This document shows positions 34,666 through 44,246 of a stretch of 64,000 nucleotides of DNA, piece by piece; positions within the stretch are counted from its first letter, which is position 1, and every line of letters starts with the position of its first letter. The position numbers and the translations under genes are program-made. Source of the stretch: Halogranum rubrum (GTDB taxonomy: Archaea > Halobacteriota > Halobacteria > Halobacteriales > Haloferacaceae); assembly GCF_900114455.1 (NCBI RefSeq), contig NZ_FOTC01000001.1, positions 124,001 to 188,000 of the forward strand, in the 5' to 3' direction. Under the pieces are notes generated by a model, which saw only the letters and a program-made list of their open reading frames with translations, was not told where the DNA came from and did no database searches.

Positions 34666-35780
34666 AAGATACCCCCGTCGTCGTAGGCCGCCCACCGCAC
34701 GAGGAGGAAGATGCCCGCCGAGAGGAGCAAGAGCAGTGTCGCTACCGCCCCGCTCTCGGGGAGACCCTGACTCGTGTAGGTGTTGAAGATGTAGACCGGC
34801 GCGTGTTGGGCGCTCGTCTCTTCGAGCGTGAGCGGTGAGACGTAGTTCTGGACCGTGTAGGCGACGACGGCGACGGCCCCGAACTCCGAGACGGCGCGTG
34901 CCCACGCCATCACGCCGCCGGTCAGGATGCCGCGTGCGGCGAGAGGGAGCGTGACCCGCACGAACGACGAGAACCGACTCGCGCCGTGGGCGCGGGCGGC
35001 GAACTCCAGTCGGGAGTCGACCGTCTCGAACGCCTCGCGGGCGGCGTTGACGGCGAACGGCGCGCTCACGAACGTGAGTGCGATGACCATCCCGACGAGC
35101 GTGCCAAGTACACGGATGTCGGAGAACGCCGCACCGCGTCCGAACCCGAACAGGACGATGAGTCCCGCTACGGAGTGCGGAACGACGAGCGGCAGGTCGA
35201 CGAGGCTCTCGACGAGCGCTTGACCGGGAAAGCCCTCACGGAGGAGGTAGGCGAGGGGGACCCCGCAGACGAGCGCCGCCAGCGCGGCCAACAGCGGGGC
35301 GTAGACGGAGAGCACGAGCATCTGGTGGACCTCGGGGTTCGTCGCCTTCTCGGCGACGAGTGCGGGGTCCTGTCGGACGAAGAAGAGCGCCAGCGGGACA
35401 CCGAGTGCGACGAGGAGGACCGTGCTGAGTGTCGCCGCGGCGACACCGGTCCACTCGCTGCCTTCGCTACCGAGACCGACGGCGAGTGTGAGGAGTACGG
35501 GTGCGAGCACCAACATCCAGAGACTGCCGACCGTAGACAGGACGCCCCAGAGGACGAGCGTCCCGACGGTGGCAGCGGCGACACCCCGCCATCCACCGCC
35601 GGACGCGGCGACCAACGCGGCGGCGCTACCGAGCGCGAACACCGCATAGAGCGTCGGTTGGTCGACGGCGACGGCGGTGGCGAAAGCGACGGCTTGGACG
35701 GTTACGACGGCGAGGACGACGGCACCGCGGCCGAACGTCTCGCCGACGAAGCGTGAGGTGCCGTCGGTTATCGTACTCAT
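34662..35780 (-). CDS. Molybdate/tungstate ABC transporter permease
   Basis: 372 residues from ATG 35780 (MSTITDGTSRFVGE). The first ~120 residues are extra hydrophobic helices. The standard permease core follows from about residue 150, with the EAA loop EAFETVDSRLEFAARAHGASR. It is longer at the N-terminus than bacterial ModB. It pairs with the downstream ATPase by a 4-base overlap and with the binding protein 40 bp upstream. Confidence 0.9.
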   Translation of the reverse strand: MSTITDGTSRFVGETFGRGAVVLAVVTVQAVAFATAVAVDQPTLYAVFALGSAAALVAASGGGWRGVAAATVGTLVLWGVLSTVGSLWMLVLAPVLLTLAVGLGSEGSEWTGVAAATLSTVLLVALGVPLALFFVRQDPALVAEKATNPEVHQMLVLSVYAPLLAALAALVCGVPLAYLLREGFPGQALVESLVDLPLVVPHSVAGLIVLFGFGRGAAFSDIRVLGTLVGMVIALTFVSAPFAVNAAREAFETVDSRLEFAARAHGASRFSSFVRVTLPLAARGILTGGVMAWARAVSEFGAVAVVAYTVQNYVSPLTLEETSAQHAPVYIFNTYTSQGLPESGAVATLLLLLSAGIFLLVRWAAYDDGGIL

Positions 35781-35820
35781 TCGAGTGGGTGGGTAGTGAC
35801 CACGAGTCAAACCGGTTTCG

Positions 35821-36936
35821 TTACAGTTCCAGTGGACCGAGCGACGACTTCGCCTCGGCGACGTCCATCACGCGGTCCGGCACGGCGTCTTCGCCACTCT
35901 TCGGGACGACGATGGGCGAAACTGGCTGGAGACCTTTGTCTTTCAGAGTCTGTTGGCCGGCGTCGGAAGCCATGTACTCGACCCACTTCGCGCCGAGTTC
36001 GGGCGTCTCGGTGACGCTCGGGACGGTCATCCCGTAGGCGATCGGTGCGCCCGTGAACGACCCGCTGTCCGTCTCGACTTTCGCCTTCGCGTAGTGCTTC
36101 GCGTACTTTGCCGTCGCCTTCGAGAGGTCGACTTCGGGTTGGAGTTTCACCCACGGCAGTTCCGAGGTGCTGCTGATAGACTGGTAGTAGAAGACGTAGT
36201 CGAGTTTGCCCGACTTCAGTTGGCCTTCGAGGTTCGTCTCTGTCCCTGTCGGCACCGTCGAGTTGTCGCGGAGTTTCTGGTAGGTCGCGTCGTCGTACAG
36301 TTTCTCGCCGTCGAACGCCGTCTTGCCGAGTTGCATCGTCATCACCGAGCGGTAGCCGCCAGGGTCGACGGCCGGGTCGCTGTGGCCGATGACGACGTCG
36401 TCACGCGAGAGCACCTCCCACCAGTTGTCGGTGCTGATCTCGTCGGCACCGGGCGAGTCCTCGCGGTACTGGATGGACATCGCGTTCGTCGTGAAGATGG
36501 TGTACCAGTCGCCGTAGTCGGGGAGGACGCGGTCACGGATGAGACGGAAGTCCGAGACGCCGAGGACGCCTGCGGTACGCCCCTGTTCGGTAATCTTCTG
36601 CGTCGAGGCGACTGAACCCTTCGCCTCTCGGTTGACCGTCGTGTCGTACTTCTTCTCGAACTTCGGTTCGGCCGCCGAGAACGGGGGCGCGAGACTCCCG
36701 GCGTGGAAGATGGTCAGAGACCCCTCGTCGTTCGTGGTTCCCGTCTCGGTGTTCTCGCTCGTCGCCGACGAGTCACCCTCCGTCACCGAAGCGGTGTCGT
36801 CCGGTGACGACCCGCCGTCGCCCGAACCACCGTCGGTCGAACCACCCGTACAGCCTGCGAGTCCGGTCACTGCCGCAGCACCGCCGAGGTGAAGGAGTCG
36901 ACGACGTGACAGCGCTCCGGTTCGTTGTTCCGACAT
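35821..36936 (-). CDS. Tat-exported molybdate/tungstate-binding lipoprotein (WtpA/ModA-like)
   Basis: 371 residues. A Tat signal (LSRRRLLHLGG) and lipobox LAGC (about 25-28) are followed by a Gly/Ser/Asp/Thr-rich linker to about residue 75. The binding domain starts LTIFHAGSLAPPFSAAEPKF and includes SIQYREDSPGADEI and GHSDPAVDPGGYRS, which correspond to oxyanion-coordinating segments of WtpA proteins. The classic DPCGYR is DPGGYR here. It delivers molybdate or tungstate to the permease. Its promoter is shared divergently with the TOBE regulator. Confidence 0.9.
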   Translation of the reverse strand: MSEQRTGALSRRRLLHLGGAAAVTGLAGCTGGSTDGGSGDGGSSPDDTASVTEGDSSATSENTETGTTNDEGSLTIFHAGSLAPPFSAAEPKFEKKYDTTVNREAKGSVASTQKITEQGRTAGVLGVSDFRLIRDRVLPDYGDWYTIFTTNAMSIQYREDSPGADEISTDNWWEVLSRDDVVIGHSDPAVDPGGYRSVMTMQLGKTAFDGEKLYDDATYQKLRDNSTVPTGTETNLEGQLKSGKLDYVFYYQSISSTSELPWVKLQPEVDLSKATAKYAKHYAKAKVETDSGSFTGAPIAYGMTVPSVTETPELGAKWVEYMASDAGQQTLKDKGLQPVSPIVVPKSGEDAVPDRVMDVAEAKSSLGPLEL

Positions 36937-36999
36937 AGATACAACGACTTGTTAGGCCGATGTGATAACCGTTTTGATGGTCTCGCTCTCCTCTCTCCT

Positions 37000-37689
37000 A
37001 TGGACGCTGGCGTGGAGGCTCGACTGCGTGCTGGAGACGTGACGTTCGGCGTCGACGACGCCGCCCTCCTGCGGGCTATCGCCGAGAGTGGGTCGGTCAG
37101 CGCCGCGGCGAGCGAACTCGGTCGGTCACGCTCACGTGCGCTGACGCGCCTCGAAACACTGGAGTCGGCGTTCGGGTCCCTCGTCGAGCGCCGACGCGGT
37201 GGCTCGGACGGTGGTGGGAGTCGGTTGACCGACACGGCTCACGACCTGCTCGCACGGTTCGACCGACTGTGTGCGGCCGTCTCGGGCACCGCACAGGCCT
37301 CAGAGACAGTCGTCGAAGGGACGGTGACGGAGCGGACGGGCGAACTCGCACTCGTCGAGACGGCGGCCGGGACGGTCCGTGCACTCGTCGACGAGAACGC
37401 CGCCGTCGACTCGGCGGTGCAGGTGAGCATCCGCGCCGACGCGGTGACGCTGCACGCCCCCGACGACGCGCCCGCTGGCGGGGCGACGAGCGCTCGCAAC
37501 CGGTTTCGGGGGACCGTCACCGGACTCGACGTGGGGACGGCCGTCGCGAGCGTCACACTCGACGTGGGCACGGCGTCACCACTCGTCGCGTTGGTCACCG
37601 TCGAGAGCGTCGAACGCCTCGCACTCGCCGTCGGCGACGAGGTAGTCGCCTCGTTCAAGGCGACGGCGACGCGGGCGACGACGGTCTGA
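37000..37689 (+). CDS. ModE-like regulator: LysR-type HTH plus TOBE domains
   Basis: 229 residues from ATG 37000. A winged helix lies at about 12-85 (LLRAIAESGSVSAAASELG as the HTH), then two TOBE/MOP-like segments (about 105-150 and 165-228, the second beginning RNRFRGTVTGL). In ModE the TOBE pair binds molybdate and turns the protein into a repressor of molybdate uptake genes. The divergent location, 63 bp from the binding-protein gene, fits this. ATG 37000 is preferred over an upstream GTG that would extend into the shared promoter. Confidence 0.9.
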   Translation: MDAGVEARLRAGDVTFGVDDAALLRAIAESGSVSAAASELGRSRSRALTRLETLESAFGSLVERRRGGSDGGGSRLTDTAHDLLARFDRLCAAVSGTAQASETVVEGTVTERTGELALVETAAGTVRALVDENAAVDSAVQVSIRADAVTLHAPDDAPAGGATSARNRFRGTVTGLDVGTAVASVTLDVGTASPLVALVTVESVERLALAVGDEVVASFKATATRATTV

Positions 37690-37699
37690 AACTACACCA

Positions 37700-38569
37700 C
37701 TACCGCTCTTCTAGTTCGGCGACGAGCGACTCGAGTTCGTCGCGTGCTTCCTCGCTCACTGGCTGATGCGGACGCCGAGCGTAGCCTGCCGGTGCACCGC
37801 GAGCGCGCATCGCCGCCTTCAACCCCGGGATGCCGAACCGACTCGTGACGGCGCGGTTCAGTTCGAGGAGGGCCGCGTTCTGGTCCCGTGCACCCTGCTC
37901 GTCGCCGTCGCGGTGTCGCCGATACATCTCTTTCGACGCCTCGGGAGCGACGTTCGCGAGCGCCAGAACCCCGCCGGACCCTCCCGCGTCGAGCGTGGGT
38001 GCGAGGACGCCGGCGGTACCCACGAGTAAGTCGAACGCTTCGTCACTGGCGAGAGTTCGGGTGCGGACGAACGCCTCGACGTTTCCACTCGAATCTTTCA
38101 TGCCGTGGACGTTCTCGTGCGCCGACAGTCGTCCGGCGACGGCCGGGTCCAGTGTGACGTGGGTGAACGGCGGGACACTGTAGAGATAGACGGGAATCGG
38201 CGACTCGTCGGCCACCGTCTCGTAGTACGCTTCGAGCGTGGCGTCGTCGTGCGGGAAGTAGAACGGCGTGACGACGAGTGCGGCGTCGGCACCGGACTCG
38301 GCGGCCCGTTCGGTCTGCTGGAGCGTCTCTCGGAGACCGGGATGGCCCGTCCCTGCGAGTACCGGGACAGAGGCCTCCTCGACGACGACGTCGACGACGT
38401 GGGCGCGTTCGTCGACGGTCATCAGTTCGGCCTCGCTTGTCGACCCGCAGGGGACGAGAAAGTCCACACCGCGGTCTTCGACCCAGTGGACGAGTTCGCG
38501 TAGGGCGTCGTCGTCGACGTCGCCGGTCTCCGTGAACGGGGTAACGAGTGGCACACCGATTCCGTGCAT
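37700..38569 (-). CDS. Dihydrodipicolinate synthase/N-acetylneuraminate lyase family aldolase
   Basis: 289 residues from ATG 38569 (MHGIGVPLVTPF); GTG 38584 would add 5 residues. The Schiff-base lysine lies in VHGMKDSSGN near residue 160 and the catalytic tyrosine in PVYLYSVPP near 135; the GTTGE-like loop is PCGSTSEAEL. The family splits pyruvate adducts. Lysine synthesis (DapA) or 2-keto-3-deoxygluconate cleavage in the semi-phosphorylative Entner-Doudoroff path are both possible; CGSTSE in place of the DapA GTTGE favours the latter group or another sugar acid. Confidence 0.88.
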   Translation of the reverse strand: MHGIGVPLVTPFTETGDVDDDALRELVHWVEDRGVDFLVPCGSTSEAELMTVDERAHVVDVVVEEASVPVLAGTGHPGLRETLQQTERAAESGADAALVVTPFYFPHDDATLEAYYETVADESPIPVYLYSVPPFTHVTLDPAVAGRLSAHENVHGMKDSSGNVEAFVRTRTLASDEAFDLLVGTAGVLAPTLDAGGSGGVLALANVAPEASKEMYRRHRDGDEQGARDQNAALLELNRAVTSRFGIPGLKAAMRARGAPAGYARRPHQPVSEEARDELESLVAELEER

Positions 38570-38800
38570 GGGCGTACCACTCACGCCGATGAAAAGTAGC
38601 TTCCGTCTGTCGGTCGGGTGTCTGACGCGGATTTAAGGTGAATCCAGAAGACGGCTCAGGTGGGCGCGCATTGACGACCGCAAGTTCCCATCCTCTCACC
38701 CGCGCGCCCGGCACACCCCCACACCGTTCGACACTGACCGACGCAGCGCCGACCGTTCCCCCGGAGGTTGGAGACTGCGTCGGCTCCTCTCTCAGACTGA

Positions 38801-39457
38801 CTACTCGCCGAGAAGCGTCGCTCGGACGTCCTCGATGGAGTCACGCTCGACGATAATCGCGACTTGGTCGCCCGCTTCGACTTTCGTCCCAGGGAGTGGA
38901 ATCGTCATCGGCTCTCGGCCTCGGCCGTGTGCGTAGATACGAGCGGTCTGCGGGAGGTCGATGTCGTTGACGCGTTGGCCGACGACGGGCGAGTCGTCGG
39001 GAATCGTCACCGTCGACAGTTGGAGGCGCTCAGTGAGTTCACCGATGGCGTTGAAGTTGCCGCCGAGGAGTGCCGTCTTCGCACCCGCCGCGCCGAGTCG
39101 TTCGGGGTAGATAATCTCGTCGACGTCTTCGGCGTACTGCTCGTAAATCTCCTTCCGGTAGTCCTCGTCGATACGGAGCACCGACCGACAGCCGTGCTCT
39201 TTGCCGATCATGCAGGCCGCGAAGTTGATGTTCGGGTCGCCGGTGAGTCCACCGACGGCGTCGGCGCTGTCGAGGTCTGCCTTCTGGAGCACCGACTCGT
39301 TACTGCCGTCGCCTTCGACGACGTCGAAGCCGGCCTTCCTCGCCCGTTCGACCTTGTCGCGGTTGTTCTCGACGAGAACGACCTCGTGGCCCTCTTCGGA
39401 GAGAATACGAGCAGTGCGTGCACCCACGCGTCCGTAGCCAACGATAACGAATCGCAT
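38801..39457 (-). CDS. TrkA-type potassium uptake regulator
   Basis: 218 residues. It opens RFVIVGYGRVGARTARIL with a GxGxxG NAD-binding fold (about 1-130) and ends in a TrkA-C domain (about 140-218). Such proteins sense NAD(H) or ATP and gate Trk/Ktr potassium channels. No channel gene is adjacent, so it is an orphan subunit here. Potassium handling is central in halophiles. Confidence 0.92.
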   Translation of the reverse strand: MRFVIVGYGRVGARTARILSEEGHEVVLVENNRDKVERARKAGFDVVEGDGSNESVLQKADLDSADAVGGLTGDPNINFAACMIGKEHGCRSVLRIDEDYRKEIYEQYAEDVDEIIYPERLGAAGAKTALLGGNFNAIGELTERLQLSTVTIPDDSPVVGQRVNDIDLPQTARIYAHGRGREPMTIPLPGTKVEAGDQVAIIVERDSIEDVRATLLGE

Positions 39458-39575
39458 GGCCCTTCATACGTCACCCGACACAAAAAGATAGGTCCCGCTT
39501 CGTCTCCGGACCGTCACCCGAAGTCGACGGTCGGAAGACTCGCCGAACTGTACCCACTCCGTCGCTTTCGTGGCC

Positions 39576-40217
39576 TCACCGAACCTCGTCGGACGTCTGT
39601 CCGGCGAGACGCGTCGTGAGCGTCTCGACGGCCGACCGGAGCGTCGTCGTCCCGAACAGAGCGACGAGCACTGCACCGACCGTATCGAAGATGAGGTCGA
39701 CGACGGTGTCTTCGAGGCTGTACTGGATGAGGACGGCGTCGACGCCGAGCGAGTCACTCAGGCCGTGGACGCCGAACTCCAGCACCTCCCAGAAGACACC
39801 GAACGCGAGCGTAAAGAGGAGGACGTAGACGAACATGAACCGGGGCGGAAAGTAGACCGCGTCGCTGTGTTCGTCGAACGCTCGGGCCGTCGCGTAACCG
39901 ACGCCGGCGACGATGGTCGCCGAGAGCGTGTGAGTGAGATGGTCCCACCACGGAATCGACCCGTACAGGCCGAGCATCCCGGCGGTGTGCAAGAGAACGG
40001 CCGTCGTGAGCCAGAGCGTGAGTCCCGTGTCGAGTCGGAGGCCCCAGTCGCGTTCGAGGACGGCAGGGAGGAACGTCACCGCCAGCGACAACACGGCGTT
40101 GATCACGACGGCGACGTTCCGGGTCCACACACCGACGAGCAGGAAGCCGACGATGGCGACCTGCATCCCCCGGGTCGCTCGTTGCTGTGTCCGCGCAGAG
40201 AGGCGAAGGAGGGCCAT
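39576..40217 (-). CDS. Multi-helix membrane protein (DUF2238/YjdF-like)
   Basis: 213 residues from ATG 40217 (MALLRLSARTQQ). About six hydrophobic helices are present, with WWDHLTHTLSATIVAGVGYA and FWEVLEFGVHGLSDSLG. The conserved HTLSA and WEV.E segments recall the DUF2238/YjdF group of membrane proteins. No function is known. The frame extends upstream to 40286 but the added part is non-hydrophobic. Confidence 0.75.
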   Translation of the reverse strand: MALLRLSARTQQRATRGMQVAIVGFLLVGVWTRNVAVVINAVLSLAVTFLPAVLERDWGLRLDTGLTLWLTTAVLLHTAGMLGLYGSIPWWDHLTHTLSATIVAGVGYATARAFDEHSDAVYFPPRFMFVYVLLFTLAFGVFWEVLEFGVHGLSDSLGVDAVLIQYSLEDTVVDLIFDTVGAVLVALFGTTTLRSAVETLTTRLAGQTSDEVR

Positions 40218-40367
40218 ACCGGCCAATGGTACCGAGACGGCTAAACAGTGTCCGTCAGCGGCCCACGGCTGCCACGCTGTCGACAACTGTCGGTGATGTG
40301 TGCCTCTCTGTGTGTGTCAATTCCTCACACGACAGTGCTATGTGGCCCGCTGGCCTAGCCGGCGTCG

Positions 40368-40979
40368 ATGATGGCCACTACGCACGCCCTCGCAGGGGTC
40401 GTGCTCGGCACACTCGTGTTTCTCGTCGCACCCGACGTGGGAACGGTCCCCGTCCTCGCGGCGGCACTCGGGGGCTTGTTCCCGGACTTCGACCTCTATG
40501 CAGGCCACCGAAAGACGCTTCACTTTCCCGTGTACTTCTCGCTGGCGGCGGTTCCGGCGGCGCTCGTCGCACTCGCCGCACCGGGCGTCGCGACGCTGTC
40601 GGTGGCGCTGTTCCTCCTCGCGGCGGCGACACACTCCGTGATGGACGCTTTCGGCGGCGGCCTCGAACTGAAACCGTGGGAGGCCACCTCCGAGCGTGCC
40701 GTCTACGACCACTTCCGCGGGCAGTGGATACCACCACGGCGGTGGATTCGCTACGACGGCGCACCCGAAGACCTGCTGCTCGCCGTCGCGTTCGCGGTTC
40801 CGCCGCTCCTCGTGTTCGAGGGAACGGTCGAACTCGCCGTCGGCGTCGCCCTCGCAATCTCGGCGGCGTACGCGCTCCTCCGAAAGCCGATGGTCGCCGC
40901 CGCCGAGCAACTCGTCGCCGCACTCCCGACGACGGTGCTCAGCTACGTTCCCGAACGGTTCGTCGAGGACTTCCAGTAA
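40368..40979 (+). CDS. Membrane-bound metal-dependent hydrolase family (YdjM/DUF457-like)
   Basis: 203 residues, starting at ATG 40368 or the adjacent 40371. TTHALAGVVLG, GLFPDFDLYAGHRKTLHFP and THSVMDAFGGG carry the histidine and aspartate pattern of the YdjM/DUF457 family, within about five hydrophobic helices. The histidines may bind metal at the membrane face. Activity is unproven for the family. Confidence 0.82.
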   Translation: MMATTHALAGVVLGTLVFLVAPDVGTVPVLAAALGGLFPDFDLYAGHRKTLHFPVYFSLAAVPAALVALAAPGVATLSVALFLLAAATHSVMDAFGGGLELKPWEATSERAVYDHFRGQWIPPRRWIRYDGAPEDLLLAVAFAVPPLLVFEGTVELAVGVALAISAAYALLRKPMVAAAEQLVAALPTTVLSYVPERFVEDFQ

Positions 40980-41004
40980 CGTCCGGTTCTACTGACTCGG
41001 CTTC

Positions 41005-42465
41005 TCAGTCGTCGTCCGTCGACGACCTGCTCCCGAACGCTTCCTGTCCACTTCCACCGAGTGCGCTCTCCCGGAGGGCGGATTCGATATCCTCCAGCGA
41101 GCGACCTTTCGTCTCGGGGACGAGCGAGTAGGTAAACGCCAGCGCCGCGATGCTCAATCCAGCGTAGAGCCAGAACGTCCCCGGTTTTCCCGCGACGTCG
41201 ACGAGTTGGAGGAACGTCAGCGCGACGAGCAGATTCGCCGCCCAGTTGACGACGGTGACGACGCCCATCGCCGTCCCTCGAACCTTCAGCGGGTAGATTT
41301 CGGAGATGAGCAGCCAGAACACCGGCCCGAGACCGATAGCGAAGAACGCTACGTAGAGCATCAGGCAGACCAGCGCGACCCATCCGACCACGCCCGAGAG
41401 TCCCGGCAGTAGGAACGCCGCACCGAGACCCACGAGCGTGAGCGTCATCCCGGTCAGCCCCGTCAGGAGGAGCGGTCGGCGACCCGCGCGGTCCATCAAG
41501 AGCACCGCGACGACAGTCATGACGACGTTGACGACGCCGATACCGACCGTCGCGAGGATGGACGCCGAGTTGCCGAACCCGGTCGACTCCAAGATAGTCG
41601 GTGCGTAGTAGATGACGGTGTTGATACCGGTGACCTGCTGGAAGGCGGCGAGTCCGATACCGACGACGAGCGCCGGTCGGAGCCACGACTGCGTGAGGTC
41701 CGAGAGGTCCGTGTCGGCCTGTTTGCGTGCCGTCTCTTCGATATCCGATATCTCCTCGCTGATCTGGTCTTCGCTCCGCGTCCGGGCGAGAACGTCCCGC
41801 GCCTTCGACTCGCGGCCCTTCTCGACGAGCCACCGCGGGCTCTCGGGCATCCACAGCATCGCGACGCCGAGTATCAGCGCGGGTACCATCCCGGCACCGA
41901 GCATCCAGCGCCATCCGGCCGCGCCGACGACGTCCTGTGCGAGCGCCAGAATGGGACCGTCGGCGAACGCGAAGTTGACGAAGTACGAGACGAGAATCCC
42001 GACGGTCACGGCGAGTTGATTGAGCGAGACGAGCGACCCGCGAATCTCCGGCGGCGATATCTCGGAGATGTACAGCGGGCCGACCATCGACGCGAAGCCG
42101 ATGGCGATGCCGTCGACGATTCGCCCGACGATGAGTATCTCGACGGTCGGTGCGACTGCCATGGTGAACGACCCGACGAAGAAGACGGCCGCACCGACGA
42201 GGATGAGTCGCCGTCGCCCGATACGGTCGGCCAGGCGGCCACCGACTGCCGCACCGACGACTGCTCCCACCAGTGCTCCGCTGACGACCACGCTCTCGAC
42301 GAACGAGGACATCACGAACGCGTCTTGGATGTACAGAAACGCCCCGGAGATGACCCCTGTGTCGAATCCGAACAGGAGTCCGTTCAGCGCCGCGAGCGCG
42401 GCGGCCACGTAGATGAACGTGTTACTCGCTCCGGTCGCTGACTGTCGGCTGTGTTCGCTTGACAT
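41005..42465 (-). CDS. Sugar porter of the major facilitator superfamily
   Basis: 486 residues from ATG 42465 (MSSEHSRQS). Twelve helices are present with sugar-porter signatures: NGLLFGFDTGVISGA in helix 1, DRIGRRRLIL after helix 2, PESPRWLVEKGRE at the end of the first half, DRAGRRPLLL between helices 8 and 9, and PETKGRSLEDIE after helix 12. It probably takes up a hexose or pentose by proton or sodium symport. No sugar catabolic genes are adjacent except the aldolase 3 kb away. Confidence 0.92.
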   Translation of the reverse strand: MSSEHSRQSATGASNTFIYVAAALAALNGLLFGFDTGVISGAFLYIQDAFVMSSFVESVVVSGALVGAVVGAAVGGRLADRIGRRRLILVGAAVFFVGSFTMAVAPTVEILIVGRIVDGIAIGFASMVGPLYISEISPPEIRGSLVSLNQLAVTVGILVSYFVNFAFADGPILALAQDVVGAAGWRWMLGAGMVPALILGVAMLWMPESPRWLVEKGRESKARDVLARTRSEDQISEEISDIEETARKQADTDLSDLTQSWLRPALVVGIGLAAFQQVTGINTVIYYAPTILESTGFGNSASILATVGIGVVNVVMTVVAVLLMDRAGRRPLLLTGLTGMTLTLVGLGAAFLLPGLSGVVGWVALVCLMLYVAFFAIGLGPVFWLLISEIYPLKVRGTAMGVVTVVNWAANLLVALTFLQLVDVAGKPGTFWLYAGLSIAALAFTYSLVPETKGRSLEDIESALRESALGGSGQEAFGSRSSTDDD

Positions 42466-42582
42466 GAAATATCGTACGTACGTCTGTTTTAGACGAATGT
42501 GTACAAATCCGTCGGCCAAAGTGGAATAAATATCCATTATCATCTCTTGACATCTTCACGCACAACGCGTACACCTCCCGCG

Positions 42583-43935
42583 CTACGCTCCGTCGTCTCG
42601 TGGTACTGGCGCGTCGACGACTGTCTCGTCCAGATTTCCGTACGTCCACTCGAACCGGACGCGGTAGGGCTGACCGCTCGTCACGACCGTGTAGTCGACG
42701 GCGAGATCCGTGACGAACCCCGTCTCGTCGACGAGTGCGACGACGGTGTACTCCATCATCTGTGCCGAGAACGTGCCGTTCGGCGGTCCTCGTCCCACGA
42801 CACGATAGTGCGTCTCTCCGTCGATATCTAGACGGCCGACGACTGCCGTCTCCGGCGTCGAGAGGAACTGCTCGACACCAGTCTCTGCGAGGACGAACGG
42901 GTTCGGCCCGAAGACGCTCGCCTCCGACTCGGTGACCTGCCGCCACGAGGCGTTCGCCTCGTCGTCACCCTCGACGAACCAGTCGGCTCCTTCGTGGTAG
43001 ACCGACCCGACGCGAGTACGGTTGTCGCCGACTTCGGTCTCCGTGACGAGGAGATATCGTCCGCCGTCGACGGCGACGTCGATGTCGCGTTGGAGTCGCG
43101 GCCCATCCGGGTCTCCCTCTTGCGGTTCGTACACGTCGAGCCACAGCGTGTACGACCGGTTCTCGACCGCTTGCTCGTGTGCCCTCGCCAGTGCAGAGAG
43201 GTCGTCGATACCGTCGGCCGAGAGGCCCGGAACATCCGAGACACCGGAGACGTTCGCAGTCGTGGCGTTCGGTGCGGTTCGACTGTCGACTATCGTCCCT
43301 GCGACGGAATCCGATGGGTCCGCTGTGTCGGTCGCTATCGGTGTTTCGTCTCCTCCACTTGCTGCTCCGAACCCCCTCTCGTCGCCGACACCGATTCCCT
43401 CGACGTCGTTCTCCGTGAGCCATCCTGACGGAATTCCCAGTCCCGCCGCCACGAGGAGGCCGAGTGCGACGAGGCTGACGACGAACGTTCTCGATTCCGG
43501 GGGGTCGACGGCGGCCAGACAGCGACGGGCGCGAACCGAGACAGGAGGATGGAGTGCTTCGGGGGTCGCACCCAGATACCGCTCACAGAGGGCGACAGCA
43601 ATCGGCCTGTCGATACCGTACCAGAGCAACTCCCGGAGTGCCGTCGCATCGAGGAGGCGTGCATCCTGTCTCTGTGCGACTGCTCGTGTCGTCTCACCTG
43701 CGGCAGGAGAGACGACAACGTCGACGGCGCGGTCCGGCGGCGTCGCTCGCCGAAAGCAACGCTTGCCGACGACCCAACAGACGGTGGTCGAGCCATCGCG
43801 GGAGGCGACGACGAAGTGGCCTTCCACGTCGGTCTCGAACCCTCTGGCGGCCCACACGTCGGCGACGAACGAGACGAGCGACTCCGTGTCGAGTCGAGCG
43901 AGGTGGTGTTCGAACGTCGTGGTGTCGAGGGTCAT
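42583..43935 (-). CDS. Membrane protein: nuclease-like N-terminal domain, TM helix, DUF7537-like extracellular domain
   Basis: 450 residues. Residues about 10-105 read like the Mrr/restriction-endonuclease-like fold (LVSFVADVWAARGFETDV, then VVASRDGSTTVCWVVGKRC), but the expected E/Q-x-K position is V-G-K, so catalysis is doubtful. One hydrophobic helix lies at about 150-168 (FVVSLVALGLLVAAGLG). The C-terminal ~230 residues resemble haloarchaeal DUF7537 lipoprotein domains (LARAHEQAVENRSYTLWLDV, EYTVVALVDETGFVTDLAV). A cytosolic sensor linked to an external domain is possible. Both domain calls are weak. Confidence 0.6.
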   Translation of the reverse strand: MTLDTTTFEHHLARLDTESLVSFVADVWAARGFETDVEGHFVVASRDGSTTVCWVVGKRCFRRATPPDRAVDVVVSPAAGETTRAVAQRQDARLLDATALRELLWYGIDRPIAVALCERYLGATPEALHPPVSVRARRCLAAVDPPESRTFVVSLVALGLLVAAGLGIPSGWLTENDVEGIGVGDERGFGAASGGDETPIATDTADPSDSVAGTIVDSRTAPNATTANVSGVSDVPGLSADGIDDLSALARAHEQAVENRSYTLWLDVYEPQEGDPDGPRLQRDIDVAVDGGRYLLVTETEVGDNRTRVGSVYHEGADWFVEGDDEANASWRQVTESEASVFGPNPFVLAETGVEQFLSTPETAVVGRLDIDGETHYRVVGRGPPNGTFSAQMMEYTVVALVDETGFVTDLAVDYTVVTSGQPYRVRFEWTYGNLDETVVDAPVPRDDGA

Positions 43936-44118
43936 GGGTCGTCAGCACCCGAGTTCGGGTGTGGTGTGTTACCACTACGCGAGGAATCAGTATAGTTCAG
44001 TCGGGGGGTGAGAGTGTCGACGTTCGGCTCACAGGTGTAGTCTTACGACCGGTTTGGTGTCGGTCGAAGCCGACGCTGACGAGTCTCGGTCGTCGGCGAA
44101 TTCGAAGAGAACGGAAGA

Positions 44119-44190
44119 AGCCTAGGCCGGGATTTGAACCCGGGCTCTCGTCCTTACCAAGGACGCGCTTTACCGCTAAGCTACCCAGGC
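44119..44190 (-). tRNA. tRNA-Thr (GGT anticodon)
   Basis: The reverse strand reads GCCTGGGTAGCTTAGCGG... with a 7-bp acceptor stem closed by CCTAGGC (one G-U pair), anticodon loop TTGGTAA within CGTCC/GGACG, and T arm GGGTTCAAATCCC. The discriminator is U. No CCA is encoded, as is usual in haloarchaea. Confidence 0.96.
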
Positions 44191-44246
44191 ACGTCGGGCG
44201 TTATTCCCGCGTACCGCCTTCTGCATCCAACGATACTGCAGTACGG

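Noticed and set aside
37700-38584. dapA of lysine biosynthesis as a firm call
   Set aside because: No lysine pathway gene is nearby and the GTTGE loop is changed; only the family assignment is safe.
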